From the NCBI GenBank assembly GCA_030038035.1, contig JASHPP010000092.1, forward strand, positions 1 to 16,879: a stretch of 16,879 bases of DNA, written 5' to 3'. A model generated the notes under the pieces. That model was not told where the DNA came from. It was given only the letters and a program-made list of their open reading frames with translations, and searched no databases. The first letter of the stretch is position 1. Each line of letters starts with the position of its first letter. This DNA comes from Trebonia sp. Lineage in GTDB: Bacteria > Actinomycetota > Actinomycetes > Streptosporangiales > Streptosporangiaceae. The position numbers were made by a program, and so were the translations under genes. This document shows positions 14,325 to 16,879 of this stretch, piece by piece.

Positions 14325-16004
14325 ATGACAGCAACGGTGCAGGGCAGTCCGGCGGCCAGGCCGGTGCAGGGCCTCTGGCGGCGTCAGCTCCACCACTACC
14401 CGAACACAGGGCCGCGGATAACCTACCTGGCGATCGTGGTGCTCGCGACGATCGTGCTCTACTACCAGTTCTACATCCCTGGCGCGGTGTCCCCGGCGAT
14501 CATCGCGCACTTCGGGATGACGTTTAACTACTACGTGTACATCATCGTTGTCGCCAACGCGGTGGGTGCCTTCGGGTCTCTCGCGGCGGGCCTCGCCGAC
14601 CGGTGGGGCCGCGCCAACCTCGTCGCGTACGGGCTGGTCATCACCGGTGCGCTGATTCTGTTCGGTGTGCCGAACGCGCCCAACGAGCTGACCTACGCGA
14701 TCCTGTTCGCGGCGGTCGGCGTCGTCGAGGGCATCATCCTGGTCGCGACGCCGGCGCTGGTGCGGGACTTCTCCCCGCAGCTCGGCCGGGCCTCTGCCAT
14801 GGGGTTCTGGACCCTCGGGCCTGTCGTCGGCAGCCTGGTGGTCGCCGTCGTGTCCAGCAACACGCTCAGCCACCTGGTGGCGTGGCAGGACCAGTTCATC
14901 ATCTGCGGCATCGTCGGTCTCGTCGTCGCGGCGATCGCGGTCGTCGGGCTGCGCGAGCTCTCCCCGCCGCTGCGGGACCAGCTCATGGTGTCCATCAGGG
15001 ACCGCGCGCTGATCGAGGCCAAGGCCCGCGGACTGAAGGTCGATGAGCTGCTGCACCGCCCGTGGCGCCAGATGCTGCACCTGGACGTCATCGGCTCGGC
15101 GTTCGCGATCGCGGTGTTCCTGATCTTCTACTACACGGCGGTCGGCTTCTTCACCGTCTACTTCGCCGCGCTGCACGGTTACTCGCTGTCGACGGCCAAC
15201 AGCCTCGGGAACTGGTTCTGGGCGTTCGACGCGGGAGCGCTGATAGTGGTCGGGATCCTCTCGGACATCGTCCGGGTGCGCAAGCCGTTCATGGCGTGCG
15301 GCGCCGTGGGCGCGATCGTGATGACGATCATCTTCCTCAACCTGGGCAGCGGCACGGGGTACAGCACGTTCGCGATCGTGATCAGCTTCCTTGCCGTCTT
15401 CCTCGCGATCGCGTACGCGCCGTGGATGGCGGGCTACACCGAGACCGTCGAAAAGCACAACCCCGCGCTCACCGCGACCGGCCTGGCCATCTGGGGGTGG
15501 ATCATCCGGGCGGTGATCGCCATCTCGCTCCTCATCCTGCCGGCCGTGGTCGGCTCGATGACGCCGCTGGTCACCTACGGCCAGACGGTCACCACGCTGT
15601 CGGTCAAGTACGCGCCGGAACTGGCCACGCTCGCGGCGATCTCTCCCAAGACGCAGGCCGCGCTGGCGGCGAACCCGACCGCGGCGGCCCCCGCGGCCGT
15701 CGCGGAGATCGCGACGGCCTTCCACATCGGCCCGGCCGCCGCGACCGCCCGGTTCACCGCGCTCGGGACCGTGCCCACATCGGACCTGGCGTATATGAAG
15801 GCGCACGGATCGCAGGTCGTCACCGCCGCGGCGGCGGCGCCCGGTGAGTGGAGGAACTGGTGGTGGGTCTGCGTCGGCGGCCAGGTGCTGTTCCTGCCGC
15901 TGATCCTGCTGATGGCCGGCCGCTGGAGTTCGCGCCGCGCCCGCAAGGACGCCGACGAGCACGAGCGCCGGGTGCAGGAGGAGCTCGCCACCCTGGAGAC
16001 GTGA
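14325..16004 (+). CDS. MFS transporter
   Basis: A 559-residue major facilitator protein with about twelve hydrophobic helices. The loop after helix 2 carries the MFS signature 'GLADRWGRANLVAYG'. A central cytosolic loop (about residues 205-245, 'LRDQLMVSIRDRALIEAKAR') separates the two six-helix halves. Between the last two helices lies an unusually long ~95-residue Ala/Thr-rich extracytoplasmic segment (about 410-505). The charged tail 'ADEHERRVQEELATLET' is cytosolic. AAGGGG (14312-14317) lies seven bases before ATG 14325. Expression is probably repressed by the divergent TetR through the palindrome at 14256; a second, weaker dyad (CACGTC-N6-GACGTG, 14287-14304) lies in the untranslated region. 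Substrate, and whether uptake or export, cannot be told; the regulator pairing suggests export. Confidence 0.9.
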   Translation: MTATVQGSPAARPVQGLWRRQLHHYPNTGPRITYLAIVVLATIVLYYQFYIPGAVSPAIIAHFGMTFNYYVYIIVVANAVGAFGSLAAGLADRWGRANLVAYGLVITGALILFGVPNAPNELTYAILFAAVGVVEGIILVATPALVRDFSPQLGRASAMGFWTLGPVVGSLVVAVVSSNTLSHLVAWQDQFIICGIVGLVVAAIAVVGLRELSPPLRDQLMVSIRDRALIEAKARGLKVDELLHRPWRQMLHLDVIGSAFAIAVFLIFYYTAVGFFTVYFAALHGYSLSTANSLGNWFWAFDAGALIVVGILSDIVRVRKPFMACGAVGAIVMTIIFLNLGSGTGYSTFAIVISFLAVFLAIAYAPWMAGYTETVEKHNPALTATGLAIWGWIIRAVIAISLLILPAVVGSMTPLVTYGQTVTTLSVKYAPELATLAAISPKTQAALAANPTAAAPAAVAEIATAFHIGPAAATARFTALGTVPTSDLAYMKAHGSQVVTAAAAAPGEWRNWWWVCVGGQVLFLPLILLMAGRWSSRRARKDADEHERRVQEELATLET

Positions 16005-16044
16005 AGCAAGCCGGGAGGTCCAGAGCCGGGGCTGAGGCTCGAGC

Positions 16045-16551
16045 TCAGCGGACGATCTCGACGAGCAGCACCCAGGCGCCGTAGCCGGCGCCCGCGATGC
16101 CGAGCAGCGAGGCCGGCACCAGCCAGTAGAAGCCGCCGCCCCAGTGCGCCAGGAACGACAGGCCCGCCAGGGTGCCCGGGATCGTCGCCGCCGCGCTGAT
16201 CGTGATCCGGGACGCCGACCACAGCAGCGGCGAGTCCGGGTGCTGCCGCCGGAACCGCAGCTGAATTCGCAGCGTGATGACCAGCAACGGCACCACGATG
16301 ACCAAGATCTCCGCGCCAAGCAGCCGGACGTTCTGGGGGACCAGGGCCAGCGCGGAGCTGATCACGACGAACAGCAGGGATGCCAGCGTCTCGGCCGCCC
16401 GGGAGGGCAGCATCGAGGGGCCCTTGAGTATGTGCTCGAGGTTGATCGACACCGCGACGAACAGCAGGCCGGTCAGCGCCGCGGCGGCGCTGACTACGGC
16501 GGTGAAGAACGGCTGCCAGTCGGCAACGGTAAAGCTATGCATCAGCCGCAC
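16045..16551 (-). CDS. Small four-helix membrane protein of unknown function
   Basis: A 168-residue protein with four hydrophobic segments: about residues 12-38, 56-75, 80-97 and 112-165 (the last long enough for two short helices). The opening 'DWQPFFTAVVSAAAALTGLLFVAVSINLEHIL' resembles, in pieces, a common actinobacterial family of uncharacterised membrane proteins sometimes labelled 'modulator of FtsH protease'; that label is not evidence of function. The listed start is GTG 16549-16551, but ATG three codons in (16540-16542) is equally possible; neither has a clear Shine-Dalgarno. It is convergent with the MFS gene (40 bp between stops). Confidence 0.65.
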   Translation of the reverse strand: MRLMHSFTVADWQPFFTAVVSAAAALTGLLFVAVSINLEHILKGPSMLPSRAAETLASLLFVVISSALALVPQNVRLLGAEILVIVVPLLVITLRIQLRFRRQHPDSPLLWSASRITISAAATIPGTLAGLSFLAHWGGGFYWLVPASLLGIAGAGYGAWVLLVEIVR

Positions 16552-16641
16552 AATAGCGGGGCAACCGATTCGCGCGCACCGCGTGCCGACAGGTCGCGCC
16601 GCACCCTGGACGCGGTGCTGGCGGCGGCCGAACCCGGATGA

Positions 16642-16879
16642 TCAGGCAGGCACGACGTACGGGAAGTTGCCGTCCCGCATGCCCCTGGCCACCGATGGCT
16701 TCAGCCCGGAGGGCACGGCCGTGCCGGCGACCAGGGACAGCATGACCTCGGGCGCGTTGTCGGCCAGCGTCCTGCCGTTACGGCCGGCGAACCCATAGGT
16801 CGCGGGCGTCCCGACCACGTAGGCCAGCACGTCGGGGAACAGTTCGCGGGCCACGGTCTGGCCGTAGCCGTGCGGATCG
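16642..16879 (-). CDS. C-terminal part of a DUF4331-like protein (partial, 5' end outside window)
   Basis: The frame is open from the right edge of the window to TGA at 16642-16644, giving 78 residues. It contains 'ELFPDVLAYVVGTPATYGFA' followed by 'GRNGRTLADNAPEVMLSLV', which resembles the end of DUF4331-family proteins, where a 'PD...NGR.L.DD..D' pattern is typical. Those are often exported proteins of unknown function. The true start lies outside the window; an internal GTG at 16852-16854 should not be taken as the start because the frame stays open and family-like upstream ('DPHGYGQTV'). Confidence 0.55.
   Translation of the reverse strand, partial: DPHGYGQTVARELFPDVLAYVVGTPATYGFAGRNGRTLADNAPEVMLSLVAGTAVPSGLKPSVARGMRDGNFPYVVPA

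Noticed and set aside
14256..16319. A 687-codon minus-strand open frame opposite the MFS gene
   Set aside because: Its composition (RRR/DDR/HRD-rich) is that of an antisense shadow; the MFS protein and the small membrane protein explain the same DNA.
16552..16641. Plus-strand frame ending 'SRRTLDAVLAAAEPG', reminiscent of a TetR N-terminus
   Set aside because: It stops at once after this piece, has no ribosome binding site and nothing of the helix-turn-helix follows; probably chance.

Overview
The window is GC-rich DNA from an actinobacterium. A mycothiol-dependent maleylpyruvate-isomerase-family enzyme, an HtdZ-like MaoC dehydratase and frequent GTG starts all point that way; the genus cannot be named from the sequence.

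Layout. (1) 1-528: 5' part of a minus-strand AbiEi-like protein cut by the window edge. (2) 660-1907: a two-gene minus-strand unit, htdZ-like dehydratase then MDMPI-family enzyme. (3) 2019-3821: a divergent membrane protein with a fused alpha/beta-hydrolase domain. (4) 3827-6131: a tryptophan module, with a leader peptide containing tandem Trp codons (3841-3882), an attenuator, and a fused anthranilate synthase TrpE(G). (5) 6174-13263: a complete 7,090-bp Tn3-family transposon bounded by 57-bp terminal inverted repeats (56/57 identical) and a perfect 5-bp target duplication, AAGCT. It carries a Tn3 transposase, a tyrosine recombinase with a probable resolution site between the two genes, and an M1-family aminopeptidase as passenger. 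Both mobility genes contain one frameshift as sequenced; the passenger is intact. (6) 13338-13466: a 42-residue exported peptide with an excellent ribosome binding site, next to the insertion. (7) 13503-16004: a TetR regulator and a divergent MFS transporter with a perfect 10-4-10 palindrome between them. (8) 16045-16879: a small four-helix membrane protein and the C-terminal end of a DUF4331-like protein cut by the window edge.

How it fits together. Removing the transposon and one AAGCT copy places trpE(G) about 110 bp upstream of the small exported-peptide gene, so the element landed in an intergenic gap and broke no chromosomal gene. The most notable object is the transposon itself: a Tn3-type cut-out with tyrosine-recombinase resolution carrying a housekeeping-type zinc aminopeptidase whose substrate-binding GAMEN motif is degenerate. 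The trp attenuator is a second regulatory system that can be read base by base from the sequence.
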